From an uncultured Eubacteriales bacterium (lineage in GTDB: Bacteria > Bacillota > Clostridia > Oscillospirales > Oscillospiraceae): 64,000 nucleotides of DNA. Below the pieces are notes generated by a model. That model did not search any database and was not told the origin of the DNA. It worked only from the letters and a program-made list of their open reading frames with translations. Positions 1-8,136 of the stretch are shown here, piece after piece. The stretch covers positions 1 to 64,000 of the forward strand of contig UQZJ01000004.1 in the NCBI GenBank assembly GCA_900545495.1, written 5' to 3'. Made by a program: the position numbers and the translations under genes. The stretch's first letter is position 1; each line of letters opens with the position of its first letter.

Positions 1-54
1 AAACCTTGATTTTCCGGGGTTTTTGAACCATTTTGATATAGTCTGAGCAGTCGA

Positions 55-459
55 TCAGCGCTTGGAGAACTGAGGTGCGCGACGGGCGGCCTTGAGGCCG
101 TACTTCTTACGCTCCTTCATACGAGGATCGCGGGTCAGGAAGCCGGCCTTCTTCAGGATGGCGCGGTACTCGGGGTTCACCAGCAGCAGAGCGCGGCTGA
201 TGCCGTGGCGCAGGGCGCCGGCCTGACCGGACACACCGCCGCCCTCGACGGTGGCAACGATGTCCACCTTGCCCAGGGTGTTGGTAGCGTTCAGGGGCTG
301 ACGGACCACCATCTTCAGAGTCTCCAGACCGAAGTACTCGTCGATGTCGCGGCCGTTGATGGTGATGGAGCCGGTGCCGTTCTCAAACAGATGCACGCGG
401 GCCACGGAGGACTTGCGGCGGCCAGTGCCGTACTTGTAGGGGTTCTTGGACTGATACAT
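55..459 (-). CDS. rpsI: 30S ribosomal protein S9
   Basis: S9 is a small-subunit protein whose basic C-terminal tail reaches the P-site tRNA. The 134-residue product is the normal length. It has the S9 opening GTGRRKSSVARV near residue 11 and ends in the lysine/arginine-rich tail with terminal SKR that is typical of the family. The ATG is preceded by a strong AAGGAGG ribosome binding site. It lies 14 bp behind rplM on the same strand, the universal L13-S9 operon, and shares the promoter upstream of rplM. The first 54 bases of the window, downstream of the stop, contain only a weak AAACC/GGTTT inverted repeat that could be part of a terminator. Confidence 0.98.
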   Translation of the reverse strand: MYQSKNPYKYGTGRRKSSVARVHLFENGTGSITINGRDIDEYFGLETLKMVVRQPLNATNTLGKVDIVATVEGGGVSGQAGALRHGISRALLLVNPEYRAILKKAGFLTRDPRMKERKKYGLKAARRAPQFSKR

Positions 460-473
460 TCTCTTTTTCCTCC

Positions 474-899
474 TTACTTGACCAGCTCGGGCTTCTGAGC
501 GGCATGGTCATGCTGCTCGCCGGCATAGATGTGCAGACGCTTCAGAGAGTCCTTGGTGACGATGTTGCGGGGCATCATGCCGCGGACGGCCACGCGCATG
601 GCCAGCTCGGGCTTGTCCTGCATCAGGATGCGGTACTTGGTCTCCTTCAGACCGCCCACCCAGCCGGAGTGGGTACGATAGTACTTCTGCTCCATCTTGT
701 TGCCGGTCAGAACGGCCTTGCCGGCGTTGATGACGATGACGTTATCGCCGCAGTCGGCATGGGGGGTATAGGTGACTTTGCCCTTACCGCGCAGCAGGTC
801 GGCCACGATGACGGCGGTCTTGCCCAGGGGCTTGCCGGCGGCGTCAACGACGTACCACTTGCGCTCGATGTTGGCCTTGTTTGCCATGAAAGTGGACAT
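474..899 (-). CDS. rplM: 50S ribosomal protein L13
   Basis: L13 is an early-assembling large-subunit protein. The 141-residue product carries the family's WYVVDAAGKPLGK start and the GMMPRN motif in the second half. An in-frame ATG much further upstream (position 1037) is rejected. The ATG at 899 is preceded by GGAGG with good spacing, it matches the normal L13 N-terminus, and the longer version would run across the promoter. It is the first gene of the L13-S9 operon. Confidence 0.98.
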   Translation of the reverse strand: MSTFMANKANIERKWYVVDAAGKPLGKTAVIVADLLRGKGKVTYTPHADCGDNVIVINAGKAVLTGNKMEQKYYRTHSGWVGGLKETKYRILMQDKPELAMRVAVRGMMPRNIVTKDSLKRLHIYAGEQHDHAAQKPELVK

Positions 900-996
900 G
901 GTTTTCTTCCTCCAATTTATAATAATGTATGCTTTACATTTCCGTGTGCCCTTGCTAAAATCGGGACAGAGAAAGCGCACTGAACGCGCAAGCATA

Positions 997-1025
997 TTTA
1001 TAGCATAGCGCGGCGTGATTGTCAA
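997..1025 (-). promoter_or_regulatory. Promoter of rplM-rpsI
   Basis: On the minus strand there is a perfect TTGACA -35 (1020-1025), a 17-bp spacer and a TATAAA -10 (997-1002). Transcription should start near 990, leaving a leader of about 90 nt before the rplM ATG. The leader contains an inverted repeat (AATGTA / TACATT around 920-935) and could be an autoregulatory L13 leader. I could not match it to a known leader family by eye. Confidence 0.85.
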
Positions 1026-1131
1026 CATCAATTTCATTTACGGCAATAACATCTGATGTTTTCTTTGCTTATCTCTCGTTTTCTCTCGTTTTCTCAAAAC
1101 ACAAATTCATTTTCGCGGGGAGGAACACCGT

Positions 1132-1857
1132 ATGCAGCATATATTGGGGCTTGTCCGCCGCTGCGTGGAGGACTACAACATGATCGAGGCGGGGGAGACG
1201 GTGGCGGTAGGCGTATCCGGCGGCAAGGACAGCCTGCTGACGCTGACGGCGCTGGCGCGTCTGCGGGCGTTTTACCCCAAGCCCTTTCAGGTGCAGGCCA
1301 TCACGCTGGAGACGGGGATGCCGGGTATGGACTTTACACCCATCGCCGACTACTGCGCGGCGCTGGATGTGCCGTACATCCGCATCGCCGTGCCGGTGTA
1401 CGACATCGTGTTTCAGGAGCGGCAGGAGAAAAACCCCTGCTCCCTGTGCGCCAAGTTGCGGCGGGGCAGCCTGCACACGGCGCTGACGGAGCGGGGCATC
1501 CGCAAGATCGCGCTGGGTCACCACTACGACGACGCGGTGGAGACACTTTTGATGAACCTGCTGTTTGAGGGGCGCATCGGCTGCTTCCAGCCGGTGACGT
1601 ATCTGGATCGGACGGACATCACCCAGATCCGCCCGCTGCTGTACTGTCAGGAGGAGGACATCCGGCGGGTGGCGGCGAGGCTCCGGCTGCCGGTGGTGCA
1701 GAACACCTGCCCTATGGACGGACACAGCCGCCGGCAGGAGGTGAAGGAGCTGCTTGTGGAGCTGGAGCAGCGGTATCCCGATCTGAAAAAGAAGATCTTC
1801 GGCGCGGTGCAGCGCTACCCGCTGTACGGGTGGGATCTGACAAAGGAGGAGCGGTGA
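1132..1857 (+). CDS. TtcA-family tRNA thiolation ATPase
   Basis: This is a PP-loop ATP pyrophosphatase of the TtcA/TilS superfamily. It probably adenylates and thiolates a tRNA base (2-thiocytidine at position 32 in characterised TtcA). The 241-residue product has the PP-loop motif SGGKDS near residue 30, a Cys pair in PCSLCAKLRRG near residue 100, and a further Cys in NTCPMDG near residue 192. This matches the Fe-S cluster-binding cysteines of TtcA proteins. The start at 1132 has GGGGAGG upstream. The gene stands alone, pointing away from rplM and convergent with bofA. Firmicutes members of this family are not all tested, so the exact modified base is inferred. Confidence 0.85.
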   Translation: MQHILGLVRRCVEDYNMIEAGETVAVGVSGGKDSLLTLTALARLRAFYPKPFQVQAITLETGMPGMDFTPIADYCAALDVPYIRIAVPVYDIVFQERQEKNPCSLCAKLRRGSLHTALTERGIRKIALGHHYDDAVETLLMNLLFEGRIGCFQPVTYLDRTDITQIRPLLYCQEEDIRRVAARLRLPVVQNTCPMDGHSRRQEVKELLVELEQRYPDLKKKIFGAVQRYPLYGWDLTKEER

Positions 1858-1952
1858 CGGCTCTCCTGCCGGGACGAAAGCATCCCCCGTACCGCGCCAC
1901 TGTACCCACGGGCGGCGATGCGGAGGATGCGGTGGGCGGATGACCGGCGGGG

Positions 1953-2219
1953 CTACACCAGCACCCATTTCAATAGGAGCAGCAGCCCCAGACCCGGCAC
2001 GCCCAGCACGCCGATGGTCAGGGCGTTGAACAGATTCAGACCCAGCGACAGACCGGTGAGGCCGGTGGTCATGTTCAGCAGCCACAGGGCGCAGAAGCCC
2101 AGCGCACTGTTGATAAGTACCCGCAGCGCCAGCTTCAACGGCTGGCGCAGCAGACGCAGGCAGGCTGCCAGCAGAAACAGCAGCACAAGACCCAGCGCAC
2201 ATTTTTCTACGAGCGACAT
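1953..2219 (-). CDS. bofA: BofA-like pro-sigma-K processing inhibitor protein
   Basis: This is an 88-residue, very hydrophobic protein with about three membrane segments and the family's conserved central stretch containing INSALG and a C-terminal GVPG. In Bacillus, BofA sits in the outer forespore membrane and holds the SpoIVFB protease inactive until the checkpoint for sigma-K processing is passed. The gene overlaps the end of the upstream yaaL-like gene by 13 bp, so the two are co-transcribed, as in the Bacillus recR-yaaL-bofA region. It supports the view that the organism forms spores. Whether this clade uses sigma-K checkpoint control in the Bacillus way is not shown by the sequence. Confidence 0.85.
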   Translation of the reverse strand: MSLVEKCALGLVLLFLLAACLRLLRQPLKLALRVLINSALGFCALWLLNMTTGLTGLSLGLNLFNALTIGVLGVPGLGLLLLLKWVLV

Positions 2220-2539
2220 ACAGGCCCTCCCTTCATGGCGTCGGCGGCGACGCAGGGTACGTCCGGCTCCTCCGATACGGCGGCGGCAGCGGCGGCCTGC
2301 ACCGGCTGGGCGCGGGGTACGGCGGAGGGGACAGCCTCGCCGCTAAGCTCCTTGATCCGCCGCAGCAGGTAGTTGCAGCGGGACTTCAGGGCGCTGATCT
2401 CGTAGATGCTGGCTTCGATCAATTCAGAGTCGCACACGCAGTTAAAGCGGGTGTAGGCGTCCTTCAGGGCATCATTGGTGCGGAGAAGTTCCTGCTTCAA
2501 TTCCCGGAGCGCGGGGTCGATGGTGGGTCGTTTGGCCAT
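2207..2539 (-). CDS. DUF2508 (YaaL-like) protein
   Basis: The product is a small soluble protein of about 110 residues. The first 70 residues form a helical YaaL/DUF2508 region with several charged positions and an ALKSRCNYLLRRIKEL segment. An Ala/Pro-rich, probably disordered tail follows. An ATG 18 bp further upstream exists, but the ATG at 2539 is better placed behind GGGAGG. The family has no firm function, and its constant position before bofA suggests a link with sporulation. The tail beyond residue 70 is longer than in Bacillus YaaL. Confidence 0.8.
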   Translation of the reverse strand: MAKRPTIDPALRELKQELLRTNDALKDAYTRFNCVCDSELIEASIYEISALKSRCNYLLRRIKELSGEAVPSAVPRAQPVQAAAAAAVSEEPDVPCVAADAMKGGPVCRS

Positions 2540-2634
2540 GGTGATTCCTCCCGTCATGTACAGTGTACGGATAGTTTGGACAAATATGACCGGCGTTAGT
2601 CAGGGGCGACACCGTTCCCCCGGAAAGGACAGAG

Positions 2635-3084
2635 ATGGAGCATCAGGACTATATGGAGCAGGCGCTGGCACTGGCGCGGGAGGCGGCGGCGCACGGCGAG
2701 GTACCGGTGGGCTGCGTCATCGTGCATCGGGGGCAGATCATCGGACGGGGCCGGAACCGGCGGGAGGAGAAGCAGGCCGTGTACTCCCACGCGGAGATGG
2801 AGGCCATGGCGCAGGCCAACGCAGCCCTCGGCTCGTGGCGGCTGGAGGACTGCGACCTCTATGTGACGCTGGAGCCGTGTCCCATGTGCGCGGGGGCGAT
2901 CCTCAACGCCCGGATAGCCCGGGTGTTCTACGGGGCGCGGGACGCGGCCATGGGCGCCTGCGGCGGCGTGCTGAACCTGTTCATGGAGAATTTCCCCCAC
3001 CATCCCCAGTTGGTGGGCGGCATCTGTGCGGAGGAGAGCCGCGCCCTGCTGGCATCGTTCTTTGCGAGGATGCGGGAAAAATAA
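2635..3084 (+). CDS. tadA: tRNA adenosine(34) deaminase
   Basis: TadA converts adenosine to inosine at the wobble base of tRNA-Arg(ACG), letting one tRNA read several arginine codons. The 149-residue product has the zinc-dependent deaminase motifs: HAEMEAM, with the zinc His and proton-shuttling Glu near residues 54-56, and PCPMCAGAI with the two zinc cysteines near residues 84-87. Length and motifs match TadA rather than a cytidine deaminase. The start is supported by GAAAGGACAGAG directly upstream. It is transcribed divergently from yaaL-bofA and ends in its own terminator. Confidence 0.95.
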   Translation: MEHQDYMEQALALAREAAAHGEVPVGCVIVHRGQIIGRGRNRREEKQAVYSHAEMEAMAQANAALGSWRLEDCDLYVTLEPCPMCAGAILNARIARVFYGARDAAMGACGGVLNLFMENFPHHPQLVGGICAEESRALLASFFARMREK

Positions 3085-3099
3085 GGTACGATACCGGAA

Positions 3100-3132
3100 C
3101 ACGGCGGGGTGCTGTCACCCTGCCGCGTTTTT
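3100..3132 (+). terminator. Intrinsic terminator after tadA
   Basis: A 10-bp GC-rich stem, CGGCGGGGTG with CACCCTGCCG and a 4-nt loop, is followed by a run of five T residues. It separates tadA from the SpoIID gene. Confidence 0.85.
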
Positions 3133-3179
3133 GCATACGCCGGACAGGCCGTTCATAGACTGGTGCGGGAGGTGATGGT

Positions 3180-4199
3180 ATGCGGCGATCTATGGCGGCG
3201 GCACTGGTGCTGACGGTGCTGCTGTTTGGCGGTGCGTATCTGGCGGCGGGAAAGACCCCGGCGCAGGAGACGGTGCCTGACGGCGCGGCGCAGGAGCAGT
3301 CCCCGCAGGGACAGAAGGACAGCGGCGTGCAGCTGGCGGTGAAGAATGGCGATGCGGTGGAGAACATGGCGCTGGATGCGTATTTGCAGGGGGTGGTGCG
3401 GGGCGAGATGCCCGCCAGCTTCGAGCAGGAGGCGCTGAAGGCGCAGGCGGCGGCGGAGCGCACCTATGTGTACTACCAGCTGGCGGCAGGGCGGAAGGAG
3501 GCTCATCCCCAGGCGGATGTGTGTACCGACCCGGCCTGCTGCAATGCGTGGCTGTCGGAGGAGGCGGCGCGGGAGAAGTGGGGCGGTGACTTTGACGGCT
3601 GGGAGCGCCGTATCGAGGAGGCGGTGGCGGCCACGGACGGGCAGGTGGCGCTGTATGACGGCCAGCCCATCATGGCGGTGTTCCACTCCTCCTCCGCCGG
3701 GAAAACGGCGGGGGCGGGCGACGTGTGGAGCGGCGATGTCCCCTATCTGCGGAGCGTGGACAGCCCGGAGGGGGAGGAGACGGTGCCAAACTATTACAGC
3801 GCGGCGGTGTTCTCTGCGGCGGAGGCCAAGTCCCTGCTGGCCAAGACCCACCCGGAGCTGACACTCAGCGGCGGGCCGGACCGGTGGTTCGGCGCGGTGG
3901 AGCGGGACGACTCCGGCCGGGTCAGGACGGTGGAGGTGTGCGGCACGGCCCTGCGGGGCGTGGAGCTGCGGCGCATTTTCGCCCTGCGCTCGGCGTGCTT
4001 CACCATCGACGCGTCGGCGGACAAGGTGACATTCCGCGTCACCGGCTACGGCCACGGCGTGGGCATGAGCCAGTACGGCGCCAACGAGCTGGCACGGCAG
4101 GGGAAAACGTGGCAGGAGATCCTGACATGGTACTACGCGGATGTGACCGTGGGGCCGGCGCCGGAGACTGTACAAACGGCGGAAAGTGTGGTAAACTGA
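3180..4199 (+). CDS. spoIID: SpoIID/LytB-domain sporulation protein
   Basis: SpoIID is a membrane-anchored lytic transglycosylase. With SpoIIM and SpoIIP it thins septal peptidoglycan so the mother cell can engulf the forespore. The 339-residue product has one N-terminal membrane anchor (about residues 7-24) and then the SpoIID domain, with RGEMPASFEQEALKAQA near residue 78, the FHSSSAGKTAGA region near residue 167, and the C-terminal GHGVGMSQYGANELA. The conserved Glu in RGEMP is the catalytic residue in characterised SpoIID. No spoIIM or spoIIP is nearby. A paralogous LytB-type amidase enhancer is possible, but the size and motifs fit SpoIID. Confidence 0.88.
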   Translation: MRRSMAAALVLTVLLFGGAYLAAGKTPAQETVPDGAAQEQSPQGQKDSGVQLAVKNGDAVENMALDAYLQGVVRGEMPASFEQEALKAQAAAERTYVYYQLAAGRKEAHPQADVCTDPACCNAWLSEEAAREKWGGDFDGWERRIEEAVAATDGQVALYDGQPIMAVFHSSSAGKTAGAGDVWSGDVPYLRSVDSPEGEETVPNYYSAAVFSAAEAKSLLAKTHPELTLSGGPDRWFGAVERDDSGRVRTVEVCGTALRGVELRRIFALRSACFTIDASADKVTFRVTGYGHGVGMSQYGANELARQGKTWQEILTWYYADVTVGPAPETVQTAESVVN

Positions 4200-4215
4200 A
4201 TCAGTTATGCCGCGC

Positions 4216-4260
4216 AAGTTTACAAAACGTTCAGGAAAAATGAAGGCTGCCCGGTATAAT
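4216..4260 (+). promoter_or_regulatory. Promoter and possible regulator site of the 4.3-kb two-component operon
   Basis: A perfect TATAAT -10 lies at 4255-4260, with no good -35 at the expected distance. Just upstream is an A/T-rich stretch with GTTTACAAAACGTTCAGG. A strong -10 without a -35 suggests activation, perhaps by the response regulator encoded downstream. The -10 is seen; the activator idea is inference. Confidence 0.55.
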
Positions 4261-4293
4261 ATAGGTGAAAATATACCGTGAGGAGGAGACGCC

Positions 4294-4974
4294 ATGGCAC
4301 GGAACATTCTGGTGGTGGAGGATGACCGCAACATATCGGAGCTGATCCGTATGTATCTGGAAAAAGAGGGCTTCGAGGTGCGGCTGGCCTACGACGGCGG
4401 CAAGGCCGTGGAGGAGTATGACAAGCAGGCGCCGGACATGGTGCTGCTGGATATCATGCTGCCCGTGATGGACGGCTGGGCGGTGTGCGCCCACATCCGG
4501 GAGAAGGGCAAGACCCCCATTATCATGCTGACGGCCAAGAGCGACGTGGGCGACCGTATCACCGGGCTGGAGATGGGCGCCGACGACTATCTGGTCAAGC
4601 CCTTTGAGATGAAGGAGCTGATGGCGCGCATCAACGCGGTGCTGCGCCGCAGCGAGATCCCCGACGACACCAAGAAGAAGCTGGTGTTCGACAAGCTGGA
4701 GATCAATCTGGACAGCTACGAGCTGCTGGTGGACGGCAAGAAGGTGGACACGCCCCCCAAGGAACTGGAGCTTTTGTACCATCTGGCGGCCACCCCCAAC
4801 CGGGTCTACACCCGCAACCAGCTGCTGGACGAGGTGTGGGGCTTCGACTACTTCGGCGACAGCCGTACCGTGGACGTCCACATCAAGCGCCTGCGGGAGA
4901 AGATCGAGAACGTCTCCGACCAGTGGGAGCTGAAGACCGTGTGGGGCGTGGGCTATAAATTTGAAGTGAAGTAA
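4294..4974 (+). CDS. OmpR/PhoB-family response regulator
   Basis: The 226-residue product is a DNA-binding response regulator. The receiver domain (residues 1-120) has acidic residues D10 and D11, the phosphoacceptor D53 in LLDIMLPVMDGW, and the conserved lysine in VKPF. The C-terminal half is a winged-helix domain ending in TVWGVGYKFEVK. It is separated by 4 bp from its histidine kinase gene, and the HtrA gene follows, so the three form one operon. The set recalls cell-envelope stress systems such as CssRS or the WalRK region. The signal cannot be read from the sequence. Confidence 0.95.
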   Translation: MARNILVVEDDRNISELIRMYLEKEGFEVRLAYDGGKAVEEYDKQAPDMVLLDIMLPVMDGWAVCAHIREKGKTPIIMLTAKSDVGDRITGLEMGADDYLVKPFEMKELMARINAVLRRSEIPDDTKKKLVFDKLEINLDSYELLVDGKKVDTPPKELELLYHLAATPNRVYTRNQLLDEVWGFDYFGDSRTVDVHIKRLREKIENVSDQWELKTVWGVGYKFEVK

Positions 4975-4978
4975 CGCC

Positions 4979-6415
4979 ATGCGGGAGAAGATGAAACGTG
5001 CCATGGGCAGCCTGTACTGGCGGCAGTTCATGCTCAGCGCCGGTATGGTGCTGCTGACCATGGTGCTGCTGGGCGTGTCGTTCTATGCCCTGAGCTACAA
5101 CTACACCGTGTCCGAAAAGCGCGGCGAGATGCGGGATCGGGCCAACCTGATCGCCCAGCTTTCGGTGACGTATCTGGCGGCCGGCGGCGAGACGGAGACC
5201 ACCCAGGAGGATGCGCTGCGGGCGCTGGCCGGCGTGGCGTCCCGGATGACAGATGTGGACTTCCTCATCTGCAATAAGGCCGGCGACGTGCTGCTGACCT
5301 CCGACGCGGGACTGGTGGGTATGTCCCTCCGGGTGCCGGAGGAGATCGTGGACAAGACCCTCTCCGACGGCGGCTACGAGGGCCGCAGCACCGTGGGCGT
5401 CTACGAGCAGAAGAAGTTCGCGGTGAGCGTCCCCATGACCAATGAGACCGGGAAGGTGCTGGGACTCGTGCTGGCCGTCATGGAAAGCTCATCGCTGATG
5501 GAGATGTGGCGGTCGTTTATCGGCCTGTTCTTCATGCTCAGCGCCATCATCCTGTTGGTGGCGTTCGTGGCCAGCTCCGTCACCTCCGCGAAGCAGATCC
5601 GTCCCATCGCGGAGATGGTGCAGGCCACCCGCGCCTACGCCGACGGCAATTTTGACGTGCGGATGCAGGAGACCGGCAGCGGTGAGATCGGCGAGCTTGC
5701 CACGGCGTTTAACGCCATGGCGGACTCCTTGCAGGAGACGGAGCGGCAGCGGCGTGACTTCATCGCCAACGTGTCCCATGAGCTGAAGACGCCCATGACC
5801 ACCATTGCAGGCTATACAGACGGCATTCTGGACGGCACCATCCCGCCGGAGAAGGAGCGTCAGTATTTGCAGATCATCTCCGACGAGAGCCGGCGGCTCA
5901 GCCGCCTTGTCCGGCGGATGCTGGACATCTCCCAGATCCAGAATCAGGAGATGAAGAAGGAGGAATTCGACCTGTGCGAATCCGCCCGTATCGCCCTGCT
6001 GTCCATGGAGCAGAAGATCATGAGCCGTGGACTGGACGTGGACGCGGAGATCCCGGAGGACTCCGTGATGGTGCAGGGCGACCGCGACCTCATCACGCAG
6101 GTGATGTATAACCTGCTGGAGAACGCAGCCAAATTCGCCGCCCCATCGTCCACCCTGTATCTGGGGCTGACCGTCAACGGGGAGAAGGCGTATGTCACCG
6201 TGCGGAATCAGGGGCAGACCATCCCCGCCGAGGAGATCCCGCTGCTGTTCGAGCGGTTCCATAAGTCGGACAAGTCCCGCAGTGAGGATAAGGACGGCTA
6301 CGGGCTGGGGCTGTATGTGGTCAAGACCATTCTGGCTCAGCACAAGGAGAAGATCACCGTCACCAGTGAAAACGGCGTGACCGCCTTTACCTTTACCATG
6401 CAGATGGCCCGCTGA
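4979..6415 (+). CDS. Membrane sensor histidine kinase
   Basis: The 478-residue product has a membrane segment at about 18-40, an extracytoplasmic sensor region of roughly 135 residues (42-177), and a second membrane segment at 178-202. These are followed by a HAMP linker (about 203-257), a HisKA domain with the phosphorylated His267 in FIANVSHELKTPM, and an ATPase domain with an N-box (NLLENAAKF) and a GYGLGL G-box. The extracytoplasmic part has a PAS/CACHE-like pattern (DVDFLICNKAGDVLLTSD). It partners with the response regulator 4 bp upstream. The htrA-like gene downstream hints at an envelope-stress signal. Confidence 0.93.
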   Translation: MREKMKRAMGSLYWRQFMLSAGMVLLTMVLLGVSFYALSYNYTVSEKRGEMRDRANLIAQLSVTYLAAGGETETTQEDALRALAGVASRMTDVDFLICNKAGDVLLTSDAGLVGMSLRVPEEIVDKTLSDGGYEGRSTVGVYEQKKFAVSVPMTNETGKVLGLVLAVMESSSLMEMWRSFIGLFFMLSAIILLVAFVASSVTSAKQIRPIAEMVQATRAYADGNFDVRMQETGSGEIGELATAFNAMADSLQETERQRRDFIANVSHELKTPMTTIAGYTDGILDGTIPPEKERQYLQIISDESRRLSRLVRRMLDISQIQNQEMKKEEFDLCESARIALLSMEQKIMSRGLDVDAEIPEDSVMVQGDRDLITQVMYNLLENAAKFAAPSSTLYLGLTVNGEKAYVTVRNQGQTIPAEEIPLLFERFHKSDKSRSEDKDGYGLGLYVVKTILAQHKEKITVTSENGVTAFTFTMQMAR

Positions 6416-6433
6416 GGCCGGAGGATATACCGT

Positions 6434-7738
6434 ATGCAGGAAGAAAACAGAGAAAAACGGATAGAGGAGCCGCAGGAGGTCGTCAGCTGGTATGTGCGCC
6501 CGAACGACCGCGAGGTGGTAGACTGCTATGTACAGCCCCGCCCCATGCCGGCGGGCGCTGCACCCATGCAGCCGCCTGCCGCGCCGAAAAAAGCGGGGAA
6601 AAAGGGGCTGTGGATATTCCTGATCGCCGTAGGCGTGCTGCTGGCGGTCATCGTGGCGGCGATAGTTGTCAGCAGTCTGACAGACGGAGAAACGCCGTCC
6701 ATCCGCGGTGACGGCAGCACAGACGGCGAGGGCGGCGATGCCAGCAGCATCGTGGACATTTTCCGAACGGAAAAGACCACCATCCCCCGGATGCAGGGGG
6801 AGGCAGGCGTGTCCATGACCTGCACGGCGCCCTCCGGCGAAAAGCTGAGCATTCAGGATGTATACGCAAAGGTGAATCCCTCCACCGTGCTGGTGGTGGC
6901 GGAAAGGGGCGATAAGGCCAGTATCGGCACCGGCGTCATCATGACGTCCGACGGCTATATCATCACCAATGCCCATGTGATCTCCGGCGGCAAGAGCTGC
7001 TGGATCGCGCTGGACACCGGCCGTACCTATGATGTGAGGCTGGTGGGCTACGACGAGGATCAGGATCTGGCGGTGCTGAAGGCGGTGGACGCCGAGGATC
7101 TGCCGGTGGCGGAATTCGGCGACAGCGGACAGTGCCGGGTGGGCGATACGGCGTATGCCATCGGCAACCCGCTGGGCGTGGAGCTGCGGGGTACGCTGAC
7201 CAACGGCATCATCTCCGCCATTAACCGGGACGTGCAGGTGGAGGGACGCGTGATGACGCTGCTCCAGACCACGGCGGCGCTGAACAATGGCAACTCCGGC
7301 GGCCCCCTCATCAACGAGTACGGGCAGGTCATCGGGATCAATACCCTGAAGATGAGCGGCACCGGCAGCGAGGAGGAGGCCACGGTGGAGGGACTGGGCT
7401 TTGCCCTGCCCAGCAGTGACGTGTGCTTCGTGGTCAACGACCTCATCGCCACCGGCCGGTTCCGGGGCATCCCCACGCTGGGCGTGACGGTGACCAACAG
7501 CCCGGACAACGGCGGGCAGGTGGTGGTCTACACCGTGGAGGACGGCTACGGCGCTGCGGAGGCGGGCATTCAGCCCGGCGACGTGCTGCTGAAGGCGGAC
7601 GGCCAGCCGCTGCACCAGATCAACGACCTGATGGCGGTGCGCCGCACCCATCTGGTGGACGACACCATGACACTGACCGTTTTGCGGGACGGGCAGGTAT
7701 TCGATGTGGAGGTTCCTCTGTACGCCAACAAGGGTTAA
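6434..7738 (+). CDS. HtrA/DegP-like membrane-anchored serine protease
   Basis: This 434-residue S1C-family protease degrades or refolds misfolded exported proteins outside the membrane. The order is a cytoplasmic Pro/Ala-rich tail (1-57), one membrane anchor (58-82), an acidic Gly/Ser linker, the trypsin-like domain and one PDZ domain (about 350-430). The catalytic triad is visible as H181 in TNAHVISGG, D211 in DQDLAVLK and S288 in GNSGGPL. It is 18 bp behind the histidine kinase gene, so the two-component system probably controls or senses conditions that need this protease. The size and single PDZ domain match Bacillus HtrA proteins. Confidence 0.93.
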   Translation: MQEENREKRIEEPQEVVSWYVRPNDREVVDCYVQPRPMPAGAAPMQPPAAPKKAGKKGLWIFLIAVGVLLAVIVAAIVVSSLTDGETPSIRGDGSTDGEGGDASSIVDIFRTEKTTIPRMQGEAGVSMTCTAPSGEKLSIQDVYAKVNPSTVLVVAERGDKASIGTGVIMTSDGYIITNAHVISGGKSCWIALDTGRTYDVRLVGYDEDQDLAVLKAVDAEDLPVAEFGDSGQCRVGDTAYAIGNPLGVELRGTLTNGIISAINRDVQVEGRVMTLLQTTAALNNGNSGGPLINEYGQVIGINTLKMSGTGSEEEATVEGLGFALPSSDVCFVVNDLIATGRFRGIPTLGVTVTNSPDNGGQVVVYTVEDGYGAAEAGIQPGDVLLKADGQPLHQINDLMAVRRTHLVDDTMTLTVLRDGQVFDVEVPLYANKG

Positions 7739-7744
7739 CACAAC

Positions 7745-7783
7745 AAAAAGGGAGGAAAGGCTTACGCCTTTCCTCCCTTTTTT
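7745..7783. terminator. Bidirectional terminator between htrA and the TauE pair
   Basis: The 12-bp stem GGGAGGAAAGGC / GCCTTTCCTCCC with a TTAC loop has a T run on both strands. It serves the convergent htrA and TauE genes. Its stem overlaps the stop codon and last codons of the TauE gene that ends at 7762. Confidence 0.92.
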
Positions 7784-8136
7784 GCTTGCAGCAGCAGGCT
7801 GGCAGCGGCCAGCAGCAGATAGACGCCGAAGGGACGGCGCAGCAGGGACACGTCCACGGTGGTGGCGGCCAGCGCACCGGCGGCGGCTGCCGCCGTACCC
7901 CACGGGGCGGCGGTGCGTAGGACGGCGCGCTCCAAGAGGCCGTTTTTTCGGTGGTACAGCAGCCCCATGGCGGCGGTGGGCAGGAAGTACAGCAGGTTGA
8001 TGGCCATGGCATCGGCCTGCTCCACGCCGAGGAACAGCGTCATCAGCAGCAACAGCAGCGTGCCGCCGCCCACGCCCCATGCCGATAGGATGCCGGTGCA
8101 GAAGCCCGCCAGCACCGGCAGGAGCCACGCCTTCAC
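7762..8136 (-). CDS. Half-size TauE/SafE permease, second gene
   Basis: The 124-residue product has about four membrane segments and the glycine-rich TauE/SafE repeat near its start (GILSAWGVGGGTLLLL). Full TauE/SafE transporters, proposed to export sulfite, sulfoacetate or other organosulfur anions, carry two such halves in about 250 residues. Here the halves are separate genes. I chose the GTG at 8136 as start because it overlaps the stop codon of the upstream half (GTGA). That gives the normal N-terminus and implies translational coupling. A longer in-frame ATG at 8193 lies inside the upstream gene and would add an unrelated basic stretch. The substrate is unknown. Confidence 0.8.
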   Translation of the reverse strand: MKAWLLPVLAGFCTGILSAWGVGGGTLLLLLMTLFLGVEQADAMAINLLYFLPTAAMGLLYHRKNGLLERAVLRTAAPWGTAAAAAGALAATTVDVSLLRRPFGVYLLLAAASLLLQAKKGGKA

